A DNA stretch of 64,000 nucleotides from Xiphydria camelus. Its lineage: Eukaryota > Arthropoda > Insecta > Hymenoptera > Xiphydriidae. Positions 35,526 to 46,455 of the stretch are shown here, piece after piece (the stretch's first letter is position 1; every line of letters begins with the position of its first letter). The DNA lies in contig OY783201.1 of the NCBI GenBank assembly GCA_963678675.1, positions 13,653,712 to 13,717,711 of the forward strand, in the 5' to 3' direction. The position numbers and the translations under genes are program-made. The notes under the pieces were generated by a model that made no database searches, had not been told where the DNA came from, and saw nothing but the letters and a program-made list of their open reading frames with translations.

Positions 35526-35651
35526 ATGGATCGGAAACGGACATTGATCCGAGAACGTATTCAAAAGCATCGATGTAAAAAGCGTGCTCTGAAAAAGTGG
35601 GAACAAGTACGGAATGCTGCAGTGTTGGAAGAAGAAGGGGACTCTGGTTAG
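35526..35651 (+). CDS. Small basic ORF between two tandem arrays, unknown function
   Basis: ATG to TAG, 41 residues. It starts MDRKRTLIRERIQKHRC and continues with a Lys/Arg-rich helix and an acidic tail (LEEEGDSG). Codon quality is better than in the surrounding AT-rich DNA, but the length is too short to be sure. The stop lies in GGTTAGTG, which could instead be a splice donor (G|GTTAGT); a TTTTAG acceptor follows at about 35698. It sits between the 51-bp and 25-bp arrays and so may be the first exon of a transposon-encoded DNA-binding protein. I do not recognise the family. Confidence 0.3.
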   Translation: MDRKRTLIRERIQKHRCKKRALKKWEQVRNAAVLEEEGDSG

Positions 35652-36015
35652 TGTTACATAAAAATCGTACGTAATTTAACATTTTATAATCATTTTAGTA
35701 CGCGTTTTATTGAAGTACTTTAACTTTTTATGAAGAAATGATTGTTCCTCATTTGATTGAATTTTGTATACTTTCTAATGCATATTATAGTTGATTGAAT
35801 ATTGGAAACCTAACCTAAATCTCGAAAACGAGAAATATCATAATTTTTTATAAGATCGCGCGCGCGTTAATTCTATAGTAATATTTCTAAAAATTAACAA
35901 TACTAATCCATGAAATTATCATTTCTCCCATGAAAATTTCCCTCGACTTGAGAGTTAACACTTAACTTGAGGGAGATTTATGCGATGATATTGATTTATT
36001 ATCAAGTTTTCACCA
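35652..36015. other. AT-rich DNA between arrays, nothing recognised
   Basis: No gene seen apart from possible continuation of the small ORF by splicing. Confidence 0.3.
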
Positions 36016-36029
36016 TTACGTCACAATTT

Positions 36030-36216
36030 TCGATTTAAACGGAAATTTTACTGGACTATTAGGAGTGGACGCGCCAAGCAAGGGCGATCCACGATGCCAG
36101 GTTGAAGCGGGCAGTTTCCCCCACAGTGACGTCAAGGCAACGGGGCTTTCCAACGCAGGCCCAGGACAAAGGAGCAAGGAGGACTCATGCTCCTCGAAGC
36201 AATCGAAGGAAGGCAT
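36030..36216 (-). repeat. 185-bp repeat with conserved open frame (inverted copy of 9233-9415)
   Basis: The minus-strand frame from the ATG at 36216 is collinear with the copy at 9242, sharing PGPALESPVALTSLWGKLPA. Between the two copies I count about seven synonymous and twelve amino-acid-changing codons and no indel. That is only a weak hint of past coding constraint. Confidence 0.6.
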
Positions 36217-36534
36217 TCAACATGTTTTTTTTCGGTTCAGTTGTTAATTAATCATAATAAGTGATTCATGAATTTTAATATAGATAATTATGCTGTTCTC
36301 TATATGGAAATTCGATATTTCTCTGTGCAATAAAAATTGATGTTCTATGCATTTGATTGATTTTATCTTAATTATTCTTACCATTTGACTTTAATTGTTT
36401 CGGCAATGTTTGGCCTGTGATATAGTCCGTGAATTACTCTTGGTCTGTATAATCTCTGAATCACTCAATTGGCTTATAAGCATATGTAGGTGGTAACATA
36501 TATGTAGGTGGTACATCACACGGCGTGAATAGCC

Positions 36535-36905
36535 TCCATTGCGAGTGTTGTACTCTTGCTACGTAGGCCTATACAGACTCTAGCTTGCTGGCCTATATGT
36601 AGCCTGAATATCGTGAGGCCTATATCGTTCGCAAACTAAATACCCTATATAGCCTGAATATCACGTGGCCTATATAGTCTGCAAATGGTAAGGCTTATAT
36701 AGGCTGTACATTGCATGGCCTACATAGTCTGTAAATCGTGTGGCCCATATAGTCTGCAAAGCGTACGGCCTGTATAGGCTGTACATTGCATGGCCTATAT
36801 AGTCTGTAAATAGTGTGACCTACATAGGCTCTATATTGCATGGCCTATATAGCCACTTTATAGACGAGCGTTACACTTCCTATATAGGCACTATGCAGGC
36901 TGCAG
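36535..36905. repeat. Tandem array, 25-bp unit with GGCCTATATAG core
   Basis: About thirteen units, seven of them regular at 25 bp (36659-36848). The unit is GGCCTATATAGTCTGYAAAT followed by a variable 5 bp, alternating with GGCTGTACATTGCAT variants, so a 50-bp higher-order period is present. That matches the 51-bp period of the first array. CCTATATAGG is exact at 36879-36888. Confidence 0.85.
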
Positions 36906-36976
36906 CTCGGTCGGCCTATATTGCCACCTCGGAAGGCCGATGTTGCCCCTACATAGAGCCGATGAATTTTGTCAGT

Positions 36977-37100
36977 CGGGCGATTGAATGGCTTCGGGAA
37001 GAACTCGATCGAGAAGTCAGAAAACTTCGACCAAAAAATCAAACCGATCTCTGGAACTGTCTTCAGTCAGCTGTATTGGAAAAAATGCCAAATTATTCTG
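36977..37100 (+). pseudogene. Possible Tc1-like transposase C-terminal remnant
   Basis: The frame gives AIEWLREELDREVRKLRP, then KNQTDLWNCLQSAV. This resembles the C-terminal end of Tc1-type DDE transposases (pattern NPIE.LW..LKR.V.....KN..ELW.A.QE.W), with the W and L order changed. It lies directly inside the terminal repeat starting near 37070, where such a C-terminus would be expected. The catalytic part is absent and replaced by the tandem array. Chance resemblance is possible. Confidence 0.35.
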
Positions 37101-37470
37101 AAATATGCTGTTATACCAATTTTTGTCATACGAGGGAATGAAATGCTATTTTGCATGGCAATATTTTGCAAAGGTTCGAGTTGTCACTCCAGTATCATAC
37201 GATCGATCACATAAATCGATACCTTTTACTTTGAAAACCTCGTAAGCGCAATTTTTGACAAAAATGCCATTTATAGCTTACTGCGTTAAGGTTTAAAATC
37301 TGAACACAGTAAGCTATAAATGGCATTTTTGTCAAAAATTGCGCTTACGCGGTTTTCAAAGTAGGGTACCTATCGAAATGCCAGAATCTGGGTATCTACT
37401 CGGTGGCAAAATTTGAGCACTCTCTCTCTCTCTCAGTGCCCTTCATTTCAAATCCATTTTTCTCCGATCT
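37070..37470. repeat. Long terminal repeat region inverted relative to 32774-32970
   Basis: AAAAAATGCCAAATTATTCTG, TTTTGCATGGCAATATTTTG, GAGTTGTCACTCCAGT, ACGATCGATCACATAA, CCAGAATCTGGG and CTCAGTGCCCTTCATTTC mirror the left copy. The terminus AAATCCATTTTTCTC mirrors GAAAAAAAATGGATTT. A hairpin insertion (37227-37363) interrupts it. Confidence 0.65.
37227..37363. repeat. Near-perfect 137-bp hairpin
   Basis: The arms TACTTTGAAAACCTCGTAAG ... and ... CTTACGCGGTTTTCAAAGTA match over about 60 bp with two mismatches. The loop is about 15 bp (AAGGTTTAAAATCTG). It is inserted within the inverted-repeat region and is far better preserved than its host. Confidence 0.85.
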
Positions 37471-37734
37471 GATCTTGAGTGAAACATTGATGTTAAGGAG
37501 AGATACCTAATAAATCTTACTTTTTCGAATGAAGAAAGTGCAAATGTTTCAAATTTCATAGACAATGTATAGTCAAATCGCGATAAGTATGATAAAATCG
37601 TAAAGAATATCGCAACCTCACACGATTCCTTTTAACTTCACAATTGGTTTCATCAATTCCATTTATTTCTGCAGATAGATACCTAGTCGTATTGCAAGTT
37701 CGCGAGCATATTTCTAAACGTAGGGTAAAAGTGA

Positions 37735-37910
37735 GATGAGCTCCGCAGTCAAAGTGCAAGTTCAAAGTCGATTATCTCGGGAACGATTGTAGATATCGAC
37801 GAGAAGTTTACATGGAAAATATTCGTTTGTATTTTTACTGCAAAAAGCCGCTTTTCGTTTTTCACCTATCTCCACTTCGTCTCGAGATAATCGCATTGAA
37901 AATTAAACTG
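37735..37910 (+). repeat. GATTATCTCG repeat copy
   Basis: AAGTCGATTATCTCGGGAACGATTG-type start, CGACGAGAAGTTTA, TATCTCCACTTCGTCTCGAG, ending GATAATCGCATTGAAA. Confidence 0.65.
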
Positions 37911-37979
37911 CAAAAACCGCGGAGGCGCTTATCTCATTTCTACCCTCTTTCCCCGCGATACAGATATGATTTCTACGTG

Positions 37980-38905
37980 AAATTCCGAAATCGGAAGTGA
38001 CGTGTCGACACGTTCCACATTAGCGATACCGTGAAAGAAAAGTCAGTCATAAATCACGGAATCGCCGCCGCCGCCGCCGCCGCGTCCTTGCGAAGGACTC
38101 GCACGCAGTAAGAACTTTGATTGCCGCGAGAAAAAGCTACCCGTTACGAGGAACCCGCAATTATACCGCGCGCAGCGCCACAAATCCGGCAGACGCGGCG
38201 GCAGACTCCTCCCCCTGTTCGAAGAATACAGATGGGCCGTAATTAAAGCAGAGCGGATCATTAGGAGGATATAGCCGCGGCGATCGGTGATAAATAACGA
38301 TTTTTACGAGGGGCGAGCCGGGCCGAAGCGATCGCCGATAGTTACGTAGGTACATGCGACGCGCGAGTTGCCCCGAACGAATAGAAGCGGGCCGGTGAGT
38401 GGCGCGAAAACGGTCTCAGGGGTGTGTCGCGCGATGACCGGCGGAAATATTTTGATTAATGACCCCGGCGCCTCTCCCGGTCATCGTCCAACGGCCCGAT
38501 TCCAAAACCGGACAGTCCTTTGTCTTCGACCCCTCCCCTACGCGGAACCGCCGAATCTATTATACAAACAAATCCGTCCATACCGAGCAAATACCGTGCG
38601 GCGGGGGGAGGTCATCCCGGAACGAGGTGCCTGGGAAACGCTCGGCGGTCCCGCCTTGGAAAACTGGTCCCGACGACCGCGACCGGGGGACGCACGACTG
38701 ACCGTAGATAATGAACCCTCGGTGTAATACGCGATGCTCTTGCGTGATGTTCGTACACACCAGTCGGTGAATATTGACGTTTTTCTACCGGAAGGAAAGC
38801 GAACAGGTCGGGAGATCGAACGAACTGCGATCGCTGGGTCCAAGTTTGTCTGGCTGCTGGGGTATCGCGTATTTGTATTTCGACGGGGGCTGTGAAGAAG
38901 TAGAG
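37980..38905. other. CpG-rich unique intron block with (CCG)n
   Basis: A CCG run at 38062-38083. The block is CpG-rich throughout. A 119-codon frame at 38368-38727 and minus-strand frames show no domain. Candidate regulatory DNA. Confidence 0.35.
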
Positions 38906-38909
38906 GGGG

Positions 38910-39643
38910 ATTAAGGGGGTAGTCTCCTGAAACGAGGTCTTTTTTTAAGAATTTCTTCTTTCATGGTAAATATTTTCTTAGGATTTTTTAATTTTTTTTC
39001 GCACATAGGTACTATTAGAGGTCTTAGACTGATAGAAAAAAATTTGTTTTTGGTTCTTCGGTGATTTTCTTTCTTGGTAAAGTCGCCTAAACATACTCCT
39101 GTTTATATCTGGTCGACATGATATTTCGACTTTGGAATGTCTGAAAGCAGAAATTCAAGTCGATTCAATTGAAGTCTAGAGTTCCCGCTATAGTTCGAAC
39201 TAGGATTTTATACTTTCGATAAAAAACAAAACAAATGGCGGACTTTTGAAATTTTTGACCTCATATTTTCAACTTGAATTGCTTATAATTTGTTTAAATA
39301 TTAATCAATAATTATAAGGCTAGTTCCGACTACAGGCATTCTTGTGTAGAATAAGCCCTTAAGATCTGAGCCTGATCGGTTGGATAGTTTTTCTTGAATC
39401 ATGTCAACGAGGTCTAAAAACGTTGTTTCGAGAAAAACGCGTTTGAAGTTTCTGCATGGAATAGAGTTTCGCGAGATCCGCTGCTTCTCTTTGTTAATTT
39501 TTGAGCATGTTCTCGAACCTTCCAGAGCAAATCACAGTTTCTGCAGTATTTCTACATATACCTACCTAGGTATTTACTACCAGAATATGGTGGTTTTGAA
39601 AAATCGAATTTTTGAAAAAAATTGAGGAGGCTACCCCCTCAAG
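38910..39643. repeat. TIR element, about 730 bp
   Basis: The left end TTAAGGGGGTAGTCTCCT is mirrored by the right end AGGAGGCTACCCCCTCAA. The interior is AT-rich and not palindromic, with no transposase. Confidence 0.6.
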
Positions 39644-40790
39644 CAATCGCGTACCGATATCCAAGTTATATACTGAGAAGAGAAAAGGTGCTGATTGAAA
39701 TAAATAAATAATACTTATACATCAAAACCAAAATTTACTCAAGTTTTCAGTTTTTAGCCTGTTTTTAAGGGTCTCAAGAGTACATTATTTTATTCGATTA
39801 ACACGAATACGTATGTAAATATTAGATATCAATTCGATTAAATATCATTTGGATCAGATTCGAGAATCATTCGAGAATCGAGAAAAATAAGCTTTTACGC
39901 AGAAAAAAATGATTTCACAGTCTTAGCAAAACTAGGTTTTGCAGATAACTTTTTGCTATCGCGACAAAAGTTTCATCCGTGGCAGCACAAGATAATTATA
40001 TCATTATAAGTAAATTATAATATAATAATACGATTATTTGCTTTGCCCGGCCTTCCCCTTAGCATTTCTAGGTGATAAACCACGAACGTTCTTCGTTGAA
40101 ATGTGTAAGACTCAGGTACAGATATGTATATGTATATCTAAGTATATATATAATTGCAGTAAAGCTATATTCCACGAGCTCTTTGAAAGAACGCCTGGTT
40201 CGCTGTACCAAGCAATACGCAGCAAAAATATCCGTTCGATTGGGCTAAATTAATTTTTATTGAAATTACTACATTTTTTTTCTCCGTGTAAAACTAATCC
40301 CACTCGGGCCTCACATTCAAACTGGTAGGTTTACACTTTTTAGTCCTCGGCACAAGTCTTTACCAAGTCTCTTAATTTCTACATAGGATAACGATTTTAT
40401 CTCAATCACGACATTTCGCCAATGTGAACTCAATAGAATATGACGATCCAGTTTCTGTCACATTGTGACGTCAATATGTGCTCAGCGTTGACGATTTGCT
40501 ATACCTATATTATGAGATGATCTAAATATGAATGCCATGTGAGACCATCATGAGTCACGTCTGACTGCGATGTGATTTCAATATGACCAAGATCTGTCTA
40601 TCCGGGTTATCTGACAACAACAATACGTGGTGGTAATAATAAGCTTCTCACTACGTTTACTTGTCTTGTTTCTATAATAATTTCTTGAAAAAGTGCATTT
40701 TATTCCTTTCATAAATCGGTCTCGTTGAAAGGAACAATCTGATAAAACTTACAATTTTTCATAACATTCCTCCAAGTTATCAAAACCAGT
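39644..40790. other. AT-rich intron DNA, nothing recognised
   Basis: Contains degenerate short repeats of ATATGA and GTGACGTCA-like motifs at 40440-40600. No gene. Confidence 0.3.
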
Positions 40791-40954
40791 GTGAACATTG
40801 TGCTCACTGAAACGGTTAATAGAGGAATGTAACAAAAAAATGTGGTCGCCATCTAATCGGCAAAGCGTTTCGTCCCGGAGAGTCGGCCTGTGGACTCGTC
40901 CTGTACCGTTGTCGAGAGCCGAGAGCCGTGGGCCGAAGCCGCGAGTCGAGAGTC

Positions 40955-40969
40955 GGCGCCATCTGGCGG
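40955..40969 (+). promoter_or_regulatory. CTCF-like motif 1
   Basis: GGCGCCATCTGGCGG matches the conserved CTCF core (reverse form GCC.YCT.STGG) at all but one position. It lies in a small CpG-rich island (40850-41000) within AT-rich DNA. Confidence 0.4.
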
Positions 40970-40999
40970 CGGGCCGCCGTAGCGTAACGGCTCGCCACA

Positions 41000-41550
41000 G
41001 AATAATATTATTCTACAAATCCCTTGAGCCAATCCGAGCCAGCCTCTTCCTTTGCTTTGCGCGAAGCAGGTACTTGAGGCTTTTTGAAGTTTTACAACCT
41101 CCTGATACGTCAGTTCTCTGACCAGCTAAATATTCCCTCCTTAACACATTATGTTACCGAGGTCTTTAAATAATCTCCAGGGAAACATTCTTCTTTCATT
41201 TTTGCCGTATCCCATTTATATGATAAATATGACAACAAAATTGGAAACCTCTAAAGTCATCTCTAAAGGTTTCTCTTAAATATCAAACAAAAGGTATCTA
41301 TACCTGACATTTCACGTTGTCGTTCTTCAGTGTGGTTTTGGAAGAGTAGGTACCAAACATGTTTCTTTGCAGCACGAGAAATTTCAATCGCGTATCACCG
41401 CTAGTTTCGCGAAACTACAGAGGCTTGATATGAAGTTAGACGTGGTTGAGCATGTACCTATTATTATTACCACGAAACAATAATGCCTTCGTCGCGGAGA
41501 GATCCTTTGACTTTTAGATAATTGGCCATGTCCCTTTCAAGACGTGTCTT
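41000..41550. other. Mixed intron DNA, nothing recognised
   Basis: No gene or clear repeat. Confidence 0.3.
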
Positions 41551-42725
41551 TTTCATCCCACCTCTCACCTATAGAATCACCGTGAAATGCTGCGTGAAAT
41601 CTTGCGCATAATATCTATGCGCGTCGACGACAATCGCTCGAGAAACATAAGAAATTTCGTTAGGCTATAATTAGCCGTATCGCGCGATCGCGACTCTTCG
41701 CGACGCCCCCGATGCGCCGCGCGGAATTTACTCTCTTCGCCGGCGTACAACAACGAAACTACGAGCCGGGAGTCATAACCCGCTCGTGACTTCCAGCCCG
41801 AGTTATAGTCGACTCGCTCGAACGCAAACTATCCCACAACCGCGTCGTTACGTCGCGCGGTTAATCGCCGCTGCCAGGAGGAAGTAAGAAAGGTGGAAGG
41901 AGAGAATGAAAAAGGAGCGAGCGCGCGCGCGCGCGGATTAACGAGGATATGGAAGCGAAGCTCGCGCTCGGACGCGATTCCGAAGGAGCGTCGCGATCGT
42001 AAACCGAACGATAAAGTCCACTTGAGGCACCCAGTTTATTTCCTCGTGCTTTCGGGTCGAGGTCGTCAGCCTTGGCAGGGTTGGAGAGCGAGCCTCTCTT
42101 CCACTCGACGCTGTAAATCAAAAGCGTCTTCCGCGCCCGGCCGGGAGAACTGGTATCTCCGGACGGGCCCCGTCGCGTCGCGCGGTCCCGAATCGCCGAA
42201 CAAGCCTCGGACGGGGTCGGATCGTATGAAGGGATTCGGTCGGGATTCGGTTCGAGGAGGGGACATTAATCTGCCGATTACAGGGTCCCCAGGACCTCCC
42301 ATTCGAAGTACCGGCGCTCGAACACGGTTCTTCGACTTTGGTTATTGCGTAATAGTCGTTCCGGCGACTGTGTGCTGCGCGGACGGTGCCTCTCGCACCT
42401 CTGAGGCAACGGGCGCGCGGAGAGGGATTAACACTGGCCGGGGAGGTTGGCGTTACCGCGTTCCCCCGAGTCCGCGATTGCTTCCGGTACGCGCGGTACG
42501 ATCGACGGTGGGTTTTGTGCGAAGATTTAATCCGCCGGTTAATCGCAACACCGTGGGGAAGGACGACGAGGTTTACACGCGGGGGGAGTTTTAGGGGAGG
42601 TCGTAAATCCTCTGCCAGATCGAGGTATGAGTCTTCGAACTGAGGAATTTCGATATTTCTACGATTTGTTGCCAGCGAAATGGCAAATCTAGCGATTAAT
42701 ATGCCGCGATTATTACCTATATATT
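41551..42725. other. CpG-rich unique intron block
   Basis: One of the largest GC-rich blocks in the intron. A 233-codon frame (41893-42594) is open here, but opposite and shifted frames are open too. Its Arg/Gly/Pro-rich product has no domain, so I do not call a gene. Candidate enhancer or CpG-island-type element. Confidence 0.35.
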
Positions 42726-42730
42726 GTATA

Positions 42731-42950
42731 CACTGTAAAAAAAATGTGTATTTAACTCGTTGATGTACATAAAGGTAGGTACCTATCTATATAAAGCTTT
42801 TATCCAAAACGTGATTATGAAGATTAATATACCTACGTCATCAGTGACATTTATAAGAGTAATTTCGTAAGGAAATATATTAGTTTTCATAATTACAGAG
42901 TATATTAATATTCGCAATCACGTATTGGAAAAAAGCTTTACATACACCTC
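42731..42950. repeat. CACTGTAAAAA palindromic MITE, intronic copy 4 (right end lost)
   Basis: CACTGTAAAAAAAATGTG, AAAGCTTTTATCCAAAACG and TGATTATGAAGATTAATA; the right arm stops after GGAAAAAAGCTTTACATACA. Confidence 0.75.
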
Positions 42951-43074
42951 CGGCACTTTTAGCTCCATTCTTATCCTAGTTTAGGATACACAACACGTGT
43001 AAAAAATGAAACCAATTATCACATACCTATAGGTATACGTATTATATAATACCGAATACAATGCCAAAATGTTA

Positions 43075-43275
43075 CACTGTAAAAAGATTATAATTTGTAA
43101 TATACTCTTACATAAAGGTTTCTTCCCATACGTGATTATTAAAATTAATATAGCTATTTCCTCATGAAAGTTGATATTTCATAACGGAGTATATTAATTT
43201 TCATAATCACGTATCAGATAAAAGCTTTATATATAATTACATTGAATTTAATACAAATTTTCTTTATAAAGTATT
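43075..43275. repeat. CACTGTAAAAA palindromic MITE, intronic copy 5
   Basis: CACTGTAAAAAGATTATAAT left end; CATAACGGAGTATATTAATT and TTTTCATAATCACGTATCAG right arm; the end ACAAATTTTCTTTATAAAGT is decayed. Confidence 0.75.
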
Positions 43276-44280
43276 TTATATATTACAATGTTTTTCACAG
43301 TTAATGTCACATGATGGTATTCAGCCTAGTATACGAGTACAAAGTGTTTTACCATTAATACAAAATCCGGGATTACCTACTTTTCAAATTTTCGGGAAAA
43401 CCTTTCAAATTTGCATCGTCGCTTAGGTACATTAGCAATTAATAATAATCTGCACTTTATTTCGACGTCGGTATTTAATACCTATACGCGTATATTCTAG
43501 ATGAAATATTCGAACTAGATTCGAACCATCGATTTTAATTCGTGCGGTGCTTTCATTAATTCAACTAGTCTGAAATGACGGAAAATCCGGAAGTTAATCC
43601 GAAAATGCGTAGTTATGAAAATACGCGACCCGACGGAGAGTGTTACTAGGTATATTTCTTCTATTCGTCCCGGATCTCAACCGCGCGCCGGACCACCGGC
43701 GGACTTAAACGACGAGGAAATCTTGCGGTCCCCGTATAATTATTACGGACTCGGGTTCCGTATATCCCCCGCACTTTTCCTTTTCTCCCTTTCACTCGCC
43801 CCTTTTATAATGCCGAAGTCGTTCTCGGCAGCCAGCGCGATTCGAGTTTAGATGAAGTATGGGGATACTCTCGACTCGCTCGGGATCCCGACCTGCGCGC
43901 CTACCACCCCCCATCCCCTTCGACGTATATTCCATAACAATGCGGAGCATTGTTTCACACGCTGCCCCCGCCGCAACGTGTTATTATCCCGTCCCGCGGT
44001 TACCACCCTCTCATTTCCGAGGCCCGGTTTTCGGCACACCTGTGTGTCTTTGCCGCGCCGAGCGAAAAGCCGATTTCCTTTCGACGGCTACAGCGCTCGC
44101 TCGCAACGAAAATGCAAGAGTCGTATGAATCTGTATATTTGAAAACGTGTACGATAACTTGTGTCGAATAGTACCTACGTAGGTATACCAAAATCAATTA
44201 ATTCAAGGTCGCCACTGTCAGGGAAAAGTTGGAAGTGTCAACAAATTTGTAACGCGTCAGGGAAGTCGGGCAAATATCGG
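43276..44280. other. AT-rich then CpG-rich unique intron block
   Basis: 43560-44130 is CpG-rich with overlapping frames (up to 96 codons) and no domain. No repeat was recognised in it. Confidence 0.35.
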
Positions 44281-44470
44281 CACTGTACTTTTTGAAAATT
44301 ATGAAAATTAATATAAGTATTTCTTTGTCAGGGAAATTTCATATACCTATGAAATTAAAAACAAAACAAATTTCATAACGGAGTATATTCATTTGCATAA
44401 TCACGTATTGGATGAAAGCTTAATATATGTACAATTACATGAAATTTAATAGAAATTTTTGTTTACAGTG
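44281..44470. repeat. CACTGTA...TACAGTG palindromic MITE, intronic copy 6
   Basis: The left arm is shortened (CACTGTACTTTTTGAAAAT). The right arm is intact with GCATAATCACGTATTGGATG, AAAGCTTAATATATGT and a TTTGTTTACAGTG end. Confidence 0.8.
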
Positions 44471-44880
44471 AGAGAATTCAATATTTTTATCAAAGAAAAT
44501 GCGTAAATTGAAGTTTCCAAATTTGATCGAGACGAATTTGCGCGTCTGATTACATTTTCTCGATTCTTTTTTGATCGAAAGATATTTTTGTTTCATCGTA
44601 ATTCTGTAGGTTTTGTCAAATAATTTTTTTATTAGAATTACTGGCCATTTATTAGAATTGTGACATGCGAATGGGTTTAACGGAATTTCGGTAATGCACA
44701 AGTTCAGAAAAATGTATCGTTTGCCATTTACATAATCTGTTATGCTTCCGCTACATTCAATTACTGGAAGGGTCGATAATTATTTAATCAATTTCCATCT
44801 TGTATCTCTTTCTTATTTTCATTTTCATTTAATCAATTTGGATATGAGAAAACTTCTATAACGGCAACATTATTATTGCT
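44471..44880. other. AT-rich intron DNA, nothing recognised
   Basis: No gene or clear repeat. Confidence 0.3.
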
Positions 44881-44883
44881 ATA

Positions 44884-45362
44884 CCCACGGAAAAGTTATG
44901 TACCTATTCGAGATATGACAAAATTTATCAAATAGGTACATGCAACAAGTATTTTAAAGTACATCTATATAGATACGTTTTTTACCGCTTTATGTACTTA
45001 GACTTCATGAGTAGGTAGGACTTAAGATATATTTCTGATATCTACATTTAAATGTACTTCTGATACCTACGTTTAAAATATATGTTTGATATATTGTAAA
45101 TATAATTGGAATCTACGAGTAAAAAGAGTATACTTCTTATATATATAATCAAAATATATTTAAAAATATTGATTGCATTGGAAAACTTGAAATATATTTA
45201 CCTCTGTTCTCGTACACTCAAAATGTATCTAAAAAATATATATGAAAATATATTTGCAGTACTTGCAAAGTATACAAAAAGCAGCAAACACACACGCACA
45301 CACATGTACCTATATACGTATTTGAAATATTTTTTTATATCTTAAATATATAACTTTTCCCT
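44884..45362. repeat. CCCACGGAAAA-ended MITE
   Basis: The left end CCCACGGAAAAGTTATGTAC and the right end TATATAACTTTTCCCTAG are inverted repeats (right end decayed). The interior shares AAAAAGCAGCAAACA and TTTGAAATATTTTTTTATAT with related copies. Confidence 0.7.
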
Positions 45363-45419
45363 AGAGGATACGCTTCTATACCAAGAGTATACGAATCTTA
45401 TAAACATTTTTTAAGCAGA

Positions 45420-46170
45420 CTTTCGCAACGATGCACCGCGACGAAACGAAGGGGTTCGGTGGCAGCGCGGAGAACGAGCCGTGCATTCGAAGGCGAATTG
45501 CACGCGATCGCGGAGAGCATACGTGTCTCGCGAATTTATTCCGCGGGAACGACGTAAACGTAGAATAAATATCCGTCGGATAATGCTTGCATTTAGAGCT
45601 CCGCGGTCATTTGCATGGTGCCTTACTTACGCGTCGCTCTGACGAAATCGGTTACGGGTATAAACCTAATTTTGGACGGTCCCGACGCGAGGCGGGGTGC
45701 GTTTCTCGCGTGTGCACGGGGGTCACCACGCGGGGCCCGTACGTTGCCCAAGAATGTCCGTCGCCTCGATTGCTATAATTACGTCGCGTGGGTAAACTAG
45801 TGTTTTTAAGACGGGATATTATTTGTCGTGGATTATACGTGACGTACGTACGAGTCACGTCACGGTTCTCCCGGCGTGCGGCCGCGGTACAATCGTGGAA
45901 AGCATATTATACGCCCCGCGCGCTCGCCTCCTCTCTTTGTGTCCACGCGAATTATACGGCGCGACTCTTTCGGAGCGGCGGCGGCTTCGGCGGCGGCGCG
46001 GTGGGAATGACGGGGCCCCGTTATATTATAATCGATCCCGAACGGAACGCGCTACGCGATCAGTCCCCGAATCGGCCGGGTCCCGGGAGGGGGGACCGAC
46101 CGAAATGAGCCGTGACGAGATCCATGGCCCGGAACCGGCGGGATCAGCGTCGAACGGCGCGCGGCGTCCG
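45420..46170. other. CpG-rich unique intron block
   Basis: CpG-rich with frames up to 125 codons and no domain. Candidate regulatory DNA. Confidence 0.35.
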
Positions 46171-46175
46171 ATTCG

Positions 46176-46311
46176 ATCGCGATTATCTCGTTACCCGTGA
46201 ACTTTCGGGCGGTATGTGCAAGAAACTTTTTTTAGGTAGCAATGCAAGCTTCAACAATGTATCCCAGCATTTTCCGCGAAAAGTTCACGGGTAACGAGAT
46301 AATCGCGATTG
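46176..46311. repeat. Palindromic repeat, TCGCGATTATCTCGTTACCC arms
   Basis: CGCGATTATCTCGTTACCCG and TGAACTTTCG are mirrored by CGAAAAGTTCACGGGTAACG and AGATAATCGCG. Subfamily members lie at 48165-48315 and 50265-50412. Confidence 0.75.
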
Positions 46312-46455
46312 AAGCAAACAGATCTCTATCCACTTTTCGTCTACAAAATATCTATAAGACGTAATATAGGTATGTAGGTATATATTACATGTATTGTGCA
46401 AACATAAAATACGTTCACTATATGCAGAAGAAGCGGAAATTTATCCTTAAATATA

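Noticed and set aside
34830..36905. CRISPR-like direct repeats (25-bp and 51-bp periods)
   Set aside because: The units are contiguous degenerate tandem repeats without unique spacers, in a eukaryotic intron with no cas genes.
41893..42594. 233-codon plus-strand open frame
   Set aside because: GC-rich DNA with several overlapping open frames. The product is Arg/Gly/Pro-rich without a domain, start context or splice support.
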